Assembly: GCA_040902745.1 (NCBI GenBank)
Contig: JBBDWR010000013.1
Coordinates: forward strand, 248,001 to 312,000
Source: JBBDWR01 sp040902745
Lineage (GTDB): Bacteria > Actinomycetota > UBA4738 > HRBIN12
Reading direction: 5' to 3'
DNA length: 64,000 nt
The stretch's first letter is position 1. Each line of letters starts with the position of its first letter. Under the pieces are notes generated by a model. That model was not told the origin of the DNA, ran no database searches, and saw only the letters and a program-made list of their open reading frames with translations. Positions 15,882 to 30,253 of the stretch are shown one piece after another. A program made the position numbers and the translations under genes.

Positions 15882-16925
15882 ATGGACCGGCACGACCCCA
15901 ACTTCTGGCCGTCGGTGCTCTCGCGGCTGACGTCGCGGGAGTCCTTGAGCGCCCAGGACGCGGCCGAGGCGATGCGCCGCATCATGGAAGGCGACGCTAC
16001 GCCTGCGCAGGTCGGTGGTCTGCTGCTCGCCTTGCGAACCAAGGGCGAAACCGTGGAGGAGATCGCGGGGTTCGCCGACGTGATGCTCGAGTTCGCGAGT
16101 CCGGTCGCGACCCCGCGTCCCGTCGTCGACACGTGCGGCACCGGCGGTGACCGGTCCGGCACGTTCAACATCTCGACGATCGGCGCCATCGTCGCCGCGG
16201 GAGCCGGCGCCACGGTAGCCAAACACGGGAACCGGGCCGCCACCTCCGACTGCGGTTCGGCGGACCTGCTGGAGGCACTCGGTGTTCGGATCGATCTCAC
16301 CGCAGCGGGCGTGGAGCAGTGTCTGGATCAGGTCGGAATCGCGTTCATGTTCGCGCCGGCGTTCCATCCATCGACGGCGTACGCGGTCGGGATCCGCCGC
16401 GAACTGCGCGTACCGACGGTTTTCAATTTCCTCGGACCGCTGACGAATCCCGCTCGCCCGAGCGCGCAAGTCGTCGGTGTGACCGATGCTCGGATGCTCC
16501 CGCTGCTCGCGGAGGTTCTCGCCCGGCGCGGTGTGCGGGCCAAGGTCTTCCGCGGAGCCGACGGTCTCGACGAGTTGACGACCACTGGGCTGTCGACGGT
16601 GTACGAGGTCGCCGACGGCGATCTGCGCGAGCGGACGCTCGACCCGGGCGACCTCGGATTCGCGAGTGCCGCGCCGTCGGATCTGCTCGGCGGCGATGTG
16701 TCGCGAAATGTCGAGATCGCGAGAGCCGTGTTGGCTGCAGAGCAAGGGCCGCCGAGGGATGTGGTGCTCCTCAACGCGGCAGCGGCGCTCGAGGTGGCGG
16801 GCGTTGCCCCGTCGATGCCAGAGGGCATCGCCGCAGCCGCCGCATCGATCGACGAGGGGAAGGCCGAGCGGGTGCTGCACCGGTGGGTCGAGGTCTCGCG
16901 AGCCGCCGGGGAGGGCAGCGGGTAG
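15882..16925 (+). CDS. trpD: Anthranilate phosphoribosyltransferase
   Basis: TrpD joins anthranilate to PRPP in tryptophan synthesis. The 347-residue protein shows the PRPP/anthranilate motifs DTCGTGGDRSGTFNIST, KHGNRAATSDCGSADLLEALG and FNFLGPLTNPARP. The ATG at 15882 was chosen by family length. There is no good Shine-Dalgarno, but a TATCCT at 15866-15871 suggests near-leaderless expression. The longer frame to 15810 overlaps promoter sequence. Other trp genes are not nearby. Confidence 0.94.
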   Translation: MDRHDPNFWPSVLSRLTSRESLSAQDAAEAMRRIMEGDATPAQVGGLLLALRTKGETVEEIAGFADVMLEFASPVATPRPVVDTCGTGGDRSGTFNISTIGAIVAAGAGATVAKHGNRAATSDCGSADLLEALGVRIDLTAAGVEQCLDQVGIAFMFAPAFHPSTAYAVGIRRELRVPTVFNFLGPLTNPARPSAQVVGVTDARMLPLLAEVLARRGVRAKVFRGADGLDELTTTGLSTVYEVADGDLRERTLDPGDLGFASAAPSDLLGGDVSRNVEIARAVLAAEQGPPRDVVLLNAAAALEVAGVAPSMPEGIAAAAASIDEGKAERVLHRWVEVSRAAGEGSG

Positions 16926-16937
16926 CATCCTGCGCCG

Positions 16938-17504
16938 ATGATCCTGTCCGATCGCACGATCCGTGAGGAACTCGCCGCCGGGCGCATCGTGGTCGATCCG
17001 TTCGACGACGCGTGTGTCCAGCCGTCCTCGATCGACCTGCACGTCGACGCACAATTCCGCGTCTTCGCGAACTCCCGGTACGCCTACATCGATGTGCAAC
17101 GCGAGATGCCCGACCTCACCGAGCTGGTCGAGGTCGAGCAGGGTGAGCCGTTCATCCTGCATCCCGGTGAGTTCGTTCTCGGCTCCACGGCGGAGCGCGT
17201 AGCGCTGCCCGACGACCTCGTCGCCCGGCTGGAGGGGAAGTCCTCGCTCGGTCGGCTCGGTTTGTTGATCCACTCGACCGCCGGCTACGTCGATCCCGGG
17301 TGGGACGGATACCTGACGCTCGAGCTCTCGAACGTGGCGAACCTGCCGATCACGATCTATCCGGGCATGAAGATCGGGCAGATCTCGTTCTTCCAGCTCA
17401 CGACGGCTGCCGAATCCCCCTACGGATCCAGTGCCGCCGGTTCGAAGTACCAAGGCCAGCGCGGTCCAACGCCCAGCAGGTTCTTCAAGGACTTCTTGAG
17501 CTGA
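16938..17504 (+). CDS. dcd: dCTP deaminase
   Basis: The 188-residue trimeric enzyme deaminates dCTP towards dUTP/dUMP. Signatures are SDRTIREEL, VQPSSIDLHVD, EGKSSLGRLGL, the catalytic HSTAGYVDPGWDG, and the C-terminal YQGQRGPTPSR that closes over the nucleotide. A TAGCAT element overlaps the trpD stop 10-15 bases before the ATG. The gene converges on the HEAT-repeat gene with only eight bases between the stops. Confidence 0.95.
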   Translation: MILSDRTIREELAAGRIVVDPFDDACVQPSSIDLHVDAQFRVFANSRYAYIDVQREMPDLTELVEVEQGEPFILHPGEFVLGSTAERVALPDDLVARLEGKSSLGRLGLLIHSTAGYVDPGWDGYLTLELSNVANLPITIYPGMKIGQISFFQLTTAAESPYGSSAAGSKYQGQRGPTPSRFFKDFLS

Positions 17505-17512
17505 CGGCCGCC

Positions 17513-20500
17513 TCAGGCGGGGCGGAGCACGGTGAGCACGCTGCGGGCGGTTTCGGCGACCTCCGGGATCGGATCGGAGTCCACGACACGTGCGACGGCG
17601 TCCGCAGAGTTCGGATCGCCCAGGGCACCGAGCGACTCCAGCGCGGCCGTCCGAACATGCTGATCCGGATCCCCCAGAGCGGCGAGCGCGTGTCCCACGG
17701 CCTGTGGTCCTCCGATCGCCGCGATCGCCGTCATCGCTCGACGTCGGATCTTCGGATCCATCGAGTTGAGTCGTTCGACGAAGTGGTCCATGCCGACGAT
17801 CTGCTGCAACAGGTTGCCGATCGTCGGGACCATGTCCGGGTTGGAGTGCAGTAGGACGTCGACGAGCAGCTCGGTTGCGGAGCCACCCATCTTGTTGAGC
17901 AGATCGATCGCCTGGTCGCGCAGGGCCGGCGTGGCCAGTACGCCGGCCAACCTCCGGGCGACCGCGGGCGAGCTCCACTCGGTCAGCACCTGACTTGCCG
18001 TCTCGCGGACCTCCTTGCTCGGGTCCTGGAGCGCGGCGACGAGGAAGCCGAGCACGGCTTCGCTGTCGATCACCCCCAGGGCTCGGACCACCTGCTCCCG
18101 GACGCCCGGGTCGGGGTCGGAAAGCGAGCCACCCAGCGATTGCGCTGCCTGAGGGCTCTTGATCTTCCCGAGCGAGGAGGCGGCCTGACGTCGCACATCG
18201 GCAACAGGGTCCTGCAGCGCTTGGATGCAGGCCTGCACGCTCGCCTCGGTCCCCCCCTGTCCCGCCAGAGCGACGGCGAGCCGACGCTCCTCCGGGTCGG
18301 GCGCCTGCGCGTGCTGCAATGCGAGGTCGGCGACGCGGACGGGATCGGCGCGAGCCAACGCATCGATCAGCTCGGATCGCTGCTCGGGGCGTGTCTTCGT
18401 GAGCGCACCCCATACGGTGTCCAGATCTTCGGTGGCCAACGAGGCGAGGTGCGGAAGCGCAGCGCGCCAGACGCGATCGTCCAAGTCGTCCAGCGCGCGG
18501 GTCAGCAATTCACTCGCAGCGCTCCCAGCGCCGACGGGCAGCGCTGAAACGGCCGCAGCACGAACCGACGGATCGGGATCGGCGAGCGCCTGGGTCAGCG
18601 CATGCACGCGTTCGTCGGCCGAACCGCGGGCGACCACCGCGATCGCGGCGGTGCGCACCGCCGGCGATGAATCGGACGTCAGGGACCGCGTCGCGGCCTG
18701 GGCCGAGTCCGGCTCGCCCGAGTTCGCGAGCACCTCGAGCACCGCGATGCGCACGTCGGGATCGGGGTCGCCCAGGCGCTGCTCGAGCGCGGGGAGTGCC
18801 GCCCGACCCGCGACCTCCCACAGGAAGTGGACGGCGGCGGGCTTACGCTCGCGCGTGACCGAGTCGAGCGCGCGTACGAGTTGATCGGTCTCGATCGGGA
18901 TCGAGGACAGTGCCCGCCGGAACGGCTCCTGACGCTCACCGTGCAGCGCAGCGCCGCGATCGAGCAGAGCGGGCGCGGACTCCGTAAGCCCGCGCAACTC
19001 CGCCACCTGTGCGGCGATCTGGGGGAGGTCCGGGTCGTCAGAGCGTGCGGCCTCGTTCACCCACGATGCCATCACGGAACGATCCACGTCGGTGAGTGCC
19101 GCTCCCGCCCGCTCCCGCACACCGTCGTCGGGATCGCCCAACGCTCGCGCGAGCGCGGTGATCATCTCGCCCTCCGCCGCTTGCTCGACCTGACTCGTTC
19201 CGTCGGCTTCAGGGTGAGGAGGCGGCGGCGTGGCTGGGCGCTCGAGCTCGGCGATATGGGCGGACGCCTGTTGTGCGCTCGTGCGTATCTCGTCCAAGGG
19301 GTCAGCGGTGAGTTCGGACAGCGCGCGGATCGCTCCCGCAGAACCCTCGAGGGCAAGCAGGCGCGCGGCTCCGAGGCGTCGGTCGTCCGTCGCGTGCAAC
19401 TGGTCGGTCAGGCTCGAGAGGCCGAGGCCGCGCGCGAGTTCTGCGAACGGGGCTGCCTCTGTGTCGTTCGGCGGGGACTCCATCCGCGCGATCGCGTTCA
19501 AGGCGCCCGTGAGCTGTTCGTCGTCGGCTCCGCTGCCGCGCGAAACGAGCTCAGGGAGCACCTCGAGCGCGGCCTGTTGGGTGAGCGGGGAGTGGCGAGC
19601 GCCGAGCAAGGGGAGCAACGTCGCGAGGTCACGCTCGCCACGCGCCGCGGCGAGTCGAACGGCTTGGGACCGAACCTCGTCGTCGGGATCCTGAAGCGCT
19701 TGCTGCACCGACGCGTCCGGGAGCAGGTCCGCCTGTGCCTCGAGCGCGGCGAGCGCCTGCTTTCGCACCTGCTGGTCGGGATCTTTCGCGAGCGCGAGGA
19801 CGCGTTCGACGTCCGAAGCGGCGAGGCCGCGATCGGTGAGCGTGACGAGCGCCTCCCGCCGAAGGTCGGGTTCGGGCGCGTCGAGCGACGGCTGGGGGGC
19901 AGCCGGAGGGAGAGGCTGTTCCGGCTGGACGGTCTCCGCGACGGGTTCCGGTTCCGACGCAAGCTCGCGCTTCTGTTTGCTCTTCGCTTTCGGTTTGGGC
20001 GCAGGTTCGGGTTCGGGTTCGGGTTCGGCCTCGGGTTCGGCCTCGGGTTCGGCCTCCGGCTCCGGCTCGGGTTCGGGCTCGGGCTCGGGTTCGGGCTCGG
20101 GCTCGGGCTCCGGCTCCGGCTCCGGCTCGGATTCTGGTTCCGACCCAGGTTCGGGTTCGGNNNNNNNNNNNNNNNNNNNNNNNNNNNNNNNNNNNNNNNN
20201 NNNNNNNNNNNNNNNNNNNNNNNNNNNNNNNNNNNNNNNNNNNNNNNNNNNNNNNNNNNNGGCTCCGGCTCCGGCTCCGGCTCGGATTCTGGTTCCGACC
20301 CAGGTTCGGGTTCGGGCTCGGGCTCGGGCTCCGGCTCCGGCTCCGGCTCCGGCTCGGATTCTGGTTCCGACCCAGGTTCGGGTTCGGCCTCAGCCTCGGC
20401 CTCGGCAGCTTCGACATGGATCGCCGGAGCTTCCGAGTCCGTGTCGGCACCGAGGTGGATCATTGCGGGATCCTCGCCATCGGGACGCTCGTCCGTGGCG

Positions 20501-20673
20501 ACCGAGGATCCCAGTGGCTTCTGTTCCGCGTCGTCGTCGTCCTCGTCGGCCAGCGCTTCCTGCCGCTCGGCCAGCGCTTTCAGGCTGCGGTACCAGTCGG
20601 ACTCATAGGCGTCTACACCGTCGCCTGACGGCCCCATCGTGCCTCCGACCTGGCTCGCGCCCTCATCCGCCAT
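17513..20673 (-). CDS. HEAT-repeat protein with N-terminal Pro-Glu tandem repeat, interrupted by assembly gap
   Basis: One gene is split by the N run. The 5' part (from ATG 20673) encodes an acidic N-terminus with YESDWYRSLKALAERQEAL and then a (PE)n region with GSEPESE interruptions. After the gap the PE region continues in another frame and leads, through a basic patch (KPKAKSKQKRE), into about 750 residues of HEAT/PBS-lyase-type repeats (units like LADPDPSVRAAAVSAL and LGDPDQHVRTAALESLG), to VLTVLRPA. The two parts agree only if the true gap length is 2 modulo 3, so the 100 N is a placeholder. HEAT arrays are protein-binding scaffolds. The gene follows a kinase/regulator pair by 25 bases and probably shares its operon. 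Its function is unknown. Confidence 0.8.
20033..20397. repeat. Pro-Glu coding tandem repeat, 72-bp unit, with assembly gap
   Basis: GGNTCN hexamers encode Pro-Glu on the minus strand. A longer unit marked by CGGATTCTGGTTCCGACCC recurs at 20126, 20281 and 20353. The last two are exactly 72 bases (24 residues) apart. The repeat surrounds and explains the gap at 20161-20260. Confidence 0.85.
20161..20260. other. Assembly gap (100 N)
   Basis: One hundred N inside the Pro-Glu repeat. The frame mismatch across it shows that the length is nominal. Confidence 1.
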
Positions 20674-20698
20674 CGTTGACTACCCAGGCTACCCAGCG

Positions 20699-21409
20699 TC
20701 AGCGCCGCTGAGCAGTGGGACGCGGACGGTCGTCGCCGTTGTCCTCTTCCTTCTCCTGCCCCGGAGGGCCGATGCCCATCGATACGGCGGCCATGGCTGC
20801 CTGCGTTCGGTTCGTCACTCCGAGCTTGCGGAACACGGCAGCCAGGTGGGCCTTGACGGTCTTCTCCGACAGATACAGGTTCTGCGCGATGTCGCGGTTG
20901 CTTCGACCCTCAGACAGCAGTCCGAGGATGTCGCGCTCGCGGCTCGTCAGGTTGTAGTCCTGACGGCCGGGACCGTCGTGCGGCTTTTCGTTCGCCTCGA
21001 CGTCCTCGAAGAGGTTCTGGATCACCTTCGGCGAAAGGACGTTCCCGCTGCCCGACAGAGCGACTCGGATCGCCTGACCGAGGTCGTCCGGTGTGGCGTC
21101 CTTGAGCAGGTACCCCGCGGCTCCGTCGGCCAGCGCCCGCTTGACGTAGACGGCCTGGTCGTAGGTCGAGAGCATGATGACCGGCACGTCCTTCCATCCT
21201 TCCTTCAAGGTCCGCAGCAGCTCGAGGCCGTCGATGCCGGGCATGCGCACATCGACGAGCGCAACCTCGACGCCGCCTTGTTCCATCAGGACCACGGCTT
21301 CGTCGGACCCGCCGGCCTCGACCACCTCGGCGTCGGGGAAACATTCGCGGACCACGTGCGCCATCCCCCGACGGACGAGTGCATGGTCGTCGACGATCAT
21401 CAGCTTCAT
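20699..21409 (-). CDS. NarL/FixJ-family response regulator
   Basis: The 236-residue protein has a receiver domain (IVDDHALVRRGM, phosphoacceptor Asp in ALVDVRMPGIDG, Lys in LLKDAT) and a LuxR-type helix-turn-helix (LTSRERDILGLLSEGRSNRDIA ... TVKAHLAAVFRKLG). The tail of about 25 residues is charged and probably disordered. It overlaps the upstream kinase gene by ATGA. The HEAT-repeat gene follows on the same strand, so all three look like one transcription unit. Confidence 0.92.
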   Translation of the reverse strand: MKLMIVDDHALVRRGMAHVVRECFPDAEVVEAGGSDEAVVLMEQGGVEVALVDVRMPGIDGLELLRTLKEGWKDVPVIMLSTYDQAVYVKRALADGAAGYLLKDATPDDLGQAIRVALSGSGNVLSPKVIQNLFEDVEANEKPHDGPGRQDYNLTSRERDILGLLSEGRSNRDIAQNLYLSEKTVKAHLAAVFRKLGVTNRTQAAMAAVSMGIGPPGQEKEEDNGDDRPRPTAQRR

Positions 21410-22692
21410 CGGCTCTCTCCTTCGGTCTTCGTGGATGCGATCGGTAGTGCCGCGATCACCCGGGTTCCCTCTCCCGGGGTTGATACGAACTCGAGCGTGC
21501 CGCTCGTGTCTGCGACGCGCTCGCGGATCAGCGCGATCCCGAGATGTCCCGGTGCTTCACGGGCCGTGTCCGGATCGAACCCGTTGCCGCTGTCGGCGAT
21601 CTCGACGATGAGGTTGGGATCGGCCACGCGAACGGCGACACGGATCCGGTCAACATCTGCGTGCTTGGCCGCATTCGCGATCGATTCGCGGATGACCTGG
21701 TGAAGTGCGGACAGCGTGTCCTCACTCACGGAGTCGAAGTCGCATTCGATCGCCGTTTCGACCTGCAGCTTCCAGCGCTCGGCGACGCCTCGCACGAACG
21801 CGAGGATGCGATCGCTCTGTGTCGCGGCGGGATCGTCCTCGCGCGTGAGGTCGAACAGGATGCCTCGCAGATCGAAGAGAGAGCGTCGGAGTTCCGACGT
21901 GGCTTCATCGAGCGCATCCGCGACCCGTGGATCGGTCTCGGGTCCGGTCCGCAGCCGCTGAAGCTCCAGGAACGAGGCGGTCACCGATTGCGTGAGGCCG
22001 TCGTGGATCTCGCCGGCCCATCGGGCACGCTCCACGTCGAGTCGGCGAGCGACGACGGCGTCACGATCGGTGAGTGCTTCTCGAGCGATCGAGAGCGCGC
22101 GTCCGACGGTGGCGAGCGCTTTCGCGGATACGGGGTCGCTCGTATGTCCTGCAAGGATGAGTTCGACACGATCGCGAGCAGCGAACGCCCCGATCAAGTG
22201 AGGAGCGCTCGCACCCATGACGACGCCGAGCTGCTGCACCGTCGCCGCATCGATCGCCTTGGTGCTGTCGAGCCGACCGAGATCCGATCGCACACCTCGT
22301 GGCACGGCGGCCGGACGGCGGTTGTCCGGCCAGCCCAGGATCCGAACGCGTCCGCCTTGCTCGTACGCGATCACGAGCTCATCGGCGCCGAGCACGGTCG
22401 CCGCCTCGGCGAGGAGTGTCGGAAAAGTCGTGTCGGCCCGGCGGAGGGCACCACGGATCACATCGAGCGTGTCGATCGCAACGTCATGATCCGCCTCTGA
22501 AGGTTCGCCGACTTCGTTGCTCCCGATCGGGAACACGATCAGGCCCTCGGCACGTCCCTCGATCACGTCCTCCAGCGGCGCAGAGCCATCGCTCACAGCC
22601 GCGACGGCGTCGGCACCCAGCAGCCGCGCGACGCGTCGGCAGGCGTCGGCAGCTTCCTCGCCGGCGACATCCCGGCTCTGTGTGTCCTGCAC
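21406..22692 (-). CDS. GAF-like sensor histidine kinase of the NarX/DesK class
   Basis: The 428-residue cytoplasmic kinase has a weakly conserved GAF-like N-terminal half (VLGADELVIAYEQGG ... VMGASAPHLIGAF). A HisKA_3 domain follows with the phosphoacceptor His in WAGEIHDGLTQSV, then HATPase_c with NAAKHAD, DSGNGFDPD and GHLGIALIRERV. No transmembrane segment is present. The GTG at 22692 has GGAGGG 12 bases upstream. It is the partner of the overlapping NarL-type regulator. The signal is not deducible. Confidence 0.88.
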   Translation of the reverse strand: MQDTQSRDVAGEEAADACRRVARLLGADAVAAVSDGSAPLEDVIEGRAEGLIVFPIGSNEVGEPSEADHDVAIDTLDVIRGALRRADTTFPTLLAEAATVLGADELVIAYEQGGRVRILGWPDNRRPAAVPRGVRSDLGRLDSTKAIDAATVQQLGVVMGASAPHLIGAFAARDRVELILAGHTSDPVSAKALATVGRALSIAREALTDRDAVVARRLDVERARWAGEIHDGLTQSVTASFLELQRLRTGPETDPRVADALDEATSELRRSLFDLRGILFDLTREDDPAATQSDRILAFVRGVAERWKLQVETAIECDFDSVSEDTLSALHQVIRESIANAAKHADVDRIRVAVRVADPNLIVEIADSGNGFDPDTAREAPGHLGIALIRERVADTSGTLEFVSTPGEGTRVIAALPIASTKTEGESR

Positions 22693-22909
22693 GATCGGAT
22701 CGCCCTCCAGTGGACTTTCGGTCTAGTTCCTTTTCGGTCGAATGGCCCTTGGGCTTGACCGCATGCGGCTACAGAGGTCCGTGCGACTCAGGAACTTCTG
22801 CCGGAGGAGGGTCGGCGTTCGGGGGACCGTCCTCTCAGAACCCCCCCGGGGGGGGGCACTCTCCGCGGTTCTTCGGAACCGACGCAGGCCCGGGATCACC
22901 CTCTGAACA

Positions 22910-22930
22910 TTGACAATGATGCACTCAACT
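22910..22930 (+). promoter_or_regulatory. HAIR-like HspR operator
   Basis: The known HspR site is CTTGAGT-N7-ACTCAAG. Here the sequence reads aTTGAca-N7-ACTCAAc, so the TTGA/TCAA dyad and the spacing are kept while the outer and inner bases of the left arm differ. It covers the -35 box of the dnaK promoter, where bound HspR (encoded at 26664) would repress. Confidence 0.6.
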
Positions 22931-22939
22931 TCTATCATC
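22911..22939 (+). promoter_or_regulatory. dnaK operon promoter
   Basis: A consensus -35 TTGACA (22911-22916), exactly 17 bases of spacer, and a near-consensus -10 TATCAT (22934-22939) lie about 55 bases before the dnaK ATG. The match to the housekeeping consensus is the best in the window. Confidence 0.85.
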
Positions 22940-22993
22940 TGTCTGTACTCATATCCTTGCAACCCACGCTCGTCGAGCCAGGAGGAATCTGCG

Positions 22994-24855
<1,862 letters not shown>

Positions 24856-24856
<1 letters not shown>

Positions 24857-25440
24857 TGGTCTCCGATCGCGGCGAGCATCGTCCCGAAGAGGCACCGCGA
24901 GATCCGGCCGAGCCACCGAGCATCAAGGTGACCGATCGCAGACGCGTGCGAGCGGACGACGTGCCCGCTGCGGCGGTGCTCGATACCGATGACGAGCTCG
25001 CGCTGGCCCTGCGCAAGGCCGAGGAGTACCGGGAGCACCTGCAGCGACTGCAGGCCGACTTCGACAACTACCGCAAGCGGATGGTGAAGGAGCAGGCGCG
25101 TGCAGTGGAGATGGCGGCCGAGCCGCTCGTGCGGCGGCTCCTCGAGGTCGTGGACGATTTCGACCTCGCGATGCTCTCGGTCGACGAAGGTGAGCGGGCG
25201 GAAGAGCCGTTCGTCAAGGGCGTGGAACTCGTGTACGCGAAGCTGTTCGAGGCGCTACGAGCCGAGGGCCTCGAACGCATCGACGCCGAAGGCAAGCCGT
25301 TCGATCCGAACGAGCACGAGGCACTGATGCAGACGGGGGACGGTGAGGGTGACCCCGTGGTCGCGGAGGTGTTCCGCCAGGGCTATCGATTGGGCGAGCG
25401 GGTGTTGCGCCCCGCCCAGGTACGGGTCTCGCGCGACTAA
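24856..25440 (+). CDS. grpE: Nucleotide exchange factor GrpE
   Basis: The 194-residue cofactor releases ADP from DnaK. It has a disordered, charged N-terminus, a long coiled coil (LRKAEEYREHLQRLQADFDN), then the conserved core FDPNEHEALMQ ... VAEVFRQGYRLGERVLRPAQVRVSR. The ATG shares its A with the dnaK stop, which implies translational coupling. Confidence 0.96.
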
Positions 25441-25477
25441 CGGTCGTTCGAGAGGACGAGGAAGGGACGGCACGACG

Positions 25478-26644
<1,167 letters not shown>

Positions 26645-26663
26645 GCGACGAAGGGTGATGACG

Positions 26664-27116
26664 ATGGACGAGACGAGGAGGGATGGTCGGGGCGACGAGG
26701 CGCTCGAAGCCTCGGACGCCGACGCGCGCGCCGCCCTACGGAGCGCGCTCGACGAGGACCAGCGGGCCGTCTACATCATCAGCGTGGCTGCGGAGCTTGC
26801 CGGAGTGCATCCGCAGACGCTGCGGATCTACGAGCGCAAGGGCCTGCTCGCGCCCAAGCGAACCGCAGGCAACACCCGCCGCTACTCGGCGGCCGATATC
26901 GCCCGGCTCCGGGCGATCCAGGTACTCACGCAGACCGAGGGGATCAACCTCGCCGGCGTGAAGATGATCATGCAACTGCAGGAGCGGATGGCCGAGCTGC
27001 AGCATCGAGCGGAGCAGATGCAACGCGAACTGCAGCGTCGGCGCCGCGAACGTGCCGGCGGATCCGCCGAGATCGTCCCACTGCGCACGTGGCTGAACGT
27101 CCCATGGTCGCAGTGA
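26664..27116 (+). CDS. hspR: Heat-shock repressor HspR (MerR family)
   Basis: The 150-residue regulator has a MerR-type winged helix (YIISVAAELAGVHPQTLRIY, YERKGLLAPKRTAGNTRRYS), the EGINLAGVKMIM motif typical of HspR, and a coiled-coil tail. It represses the dnaK operon, and DnaK acts as co-repressor in known actinobacteria. The ATG at 26664 is favoured by GAAGGG eight bases upstream, with an ATG two codons earlier as alternative. The HAIR-like site at 22910 is the expected target. Confidence 0.93.
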   Translation: MDETRRDGRGDEALEASDADARAALRSALDEDQRAVYIISVAAELAGVHPQTLRIYERKGLLAPKRTAGNTRRYSAADIARLRAIQVLTQTEGINLAGVKMIMQLQERMAELQHRAEQMQRELQRRRRERAGGSAEIVPLRTWLNVPWSQ

Positions 27117-27162
27117 GGGTTCGAACGGACCGAACGAGTCGGAAAGGGATCGGGCGACCGAT

Positions 27163-29763
<2,601 letters not shown>

Positions 29764-29878
29764 CCCGCGGCTCCGGCTCCGGCTCCGAAAGAGCACCTTT
29801 CAGACGCTGGCCAGGTCGTCGATACCGACAGACGTGGAGGGCACGGGTGGTTCGGTTCCCGCGACGCGGACCGAACGG

Positions 29879-30208
29879 ATGGCGTGGGTCGTCGGGATTT
29901 CGGCGTGGGTGGCTGGTTTCATCGTCTCGTTCGCTGGTGCCCAGGACGCTCTACTGATCGGAGTGTTCTGCCTCGCGGGAACGGCTACCGTCGTCGCCAT
30001 CGCGGTGCGGAGCGGGCGCGTGCACCCTACCCCGCCTCCTCAGTCGGCGGCGGACCGCTGGAAGCGAGCCTCGGTCGGTCTGCTCAAGGTCATGGTTGCG
30101 GTCGTCCTCAACGCGCTGATCTTGATGCTCCTCTGGAGCCTGCTTCGCCAGAGCATGTTCGGCTGTGTGGCTGTGTCCGTGCTCCGATCCATGGGCAAGG
30201 CGGGATGA
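29879..30208 (+). CDS. Small membrane protein of unknown function
   Basis: The 109-residue product has three hydrophobic segments: VVGISAWVAGFIVSFAG, LLIGVFCLAGTATVVAIAV, and LLKVMVAVVLNALILMLLW. A proline-rich cytoplasmic or external loop separates the second and third. The frame is open further upstream (GTG 29834), and no strong ribosome binding site decides the start. It is probably grouped with the next two genes. No family recognised. Confidence 0.5.
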   Translation: MAWVVGISAWVAGFIVSFAGAQDALLIGVFCLAGTATVVAIAVRSGRVHPTPPPQSAADRWKRASVGLLKVMVAVVLNALILMLLWSLLRQSMFGCVAVSVLRSMGKAG

Positions 30209-30253
30209 TCGCGGCCCGCTGAAGTCACGAGCGTGGATGTCGATACCCATGTG

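Larger units (their letters stand above)
22693..22993. promoter_or_regulatory. Divergent region between kinase and dnaK, with C7-G9 tract
   Basis: This 301-bp gap holds the ribosome binding site of the kinase (minus), a striking C7G9 homopolymer dyad at 22841-22856, and the dnaK promoter/operator at 22910-22939. No gene is supported. Confidence 0.6.

Noticed and set aside
15726..18413. 895-codon minus-strand frame across trpD and dcd
   Set aside because: Runs antisense to two well-supported enzymes and out of frame with the HEAT gene.
19984..20400. CRISPR array or origin repeats in the GC-rich repeat region
   Set aside because: The repeat is a coding Pro-Glu tract with 6- and 72-base periods, in frame with the HEAT gene. 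It has no spacers, and I found no CRISPR elsewhere.
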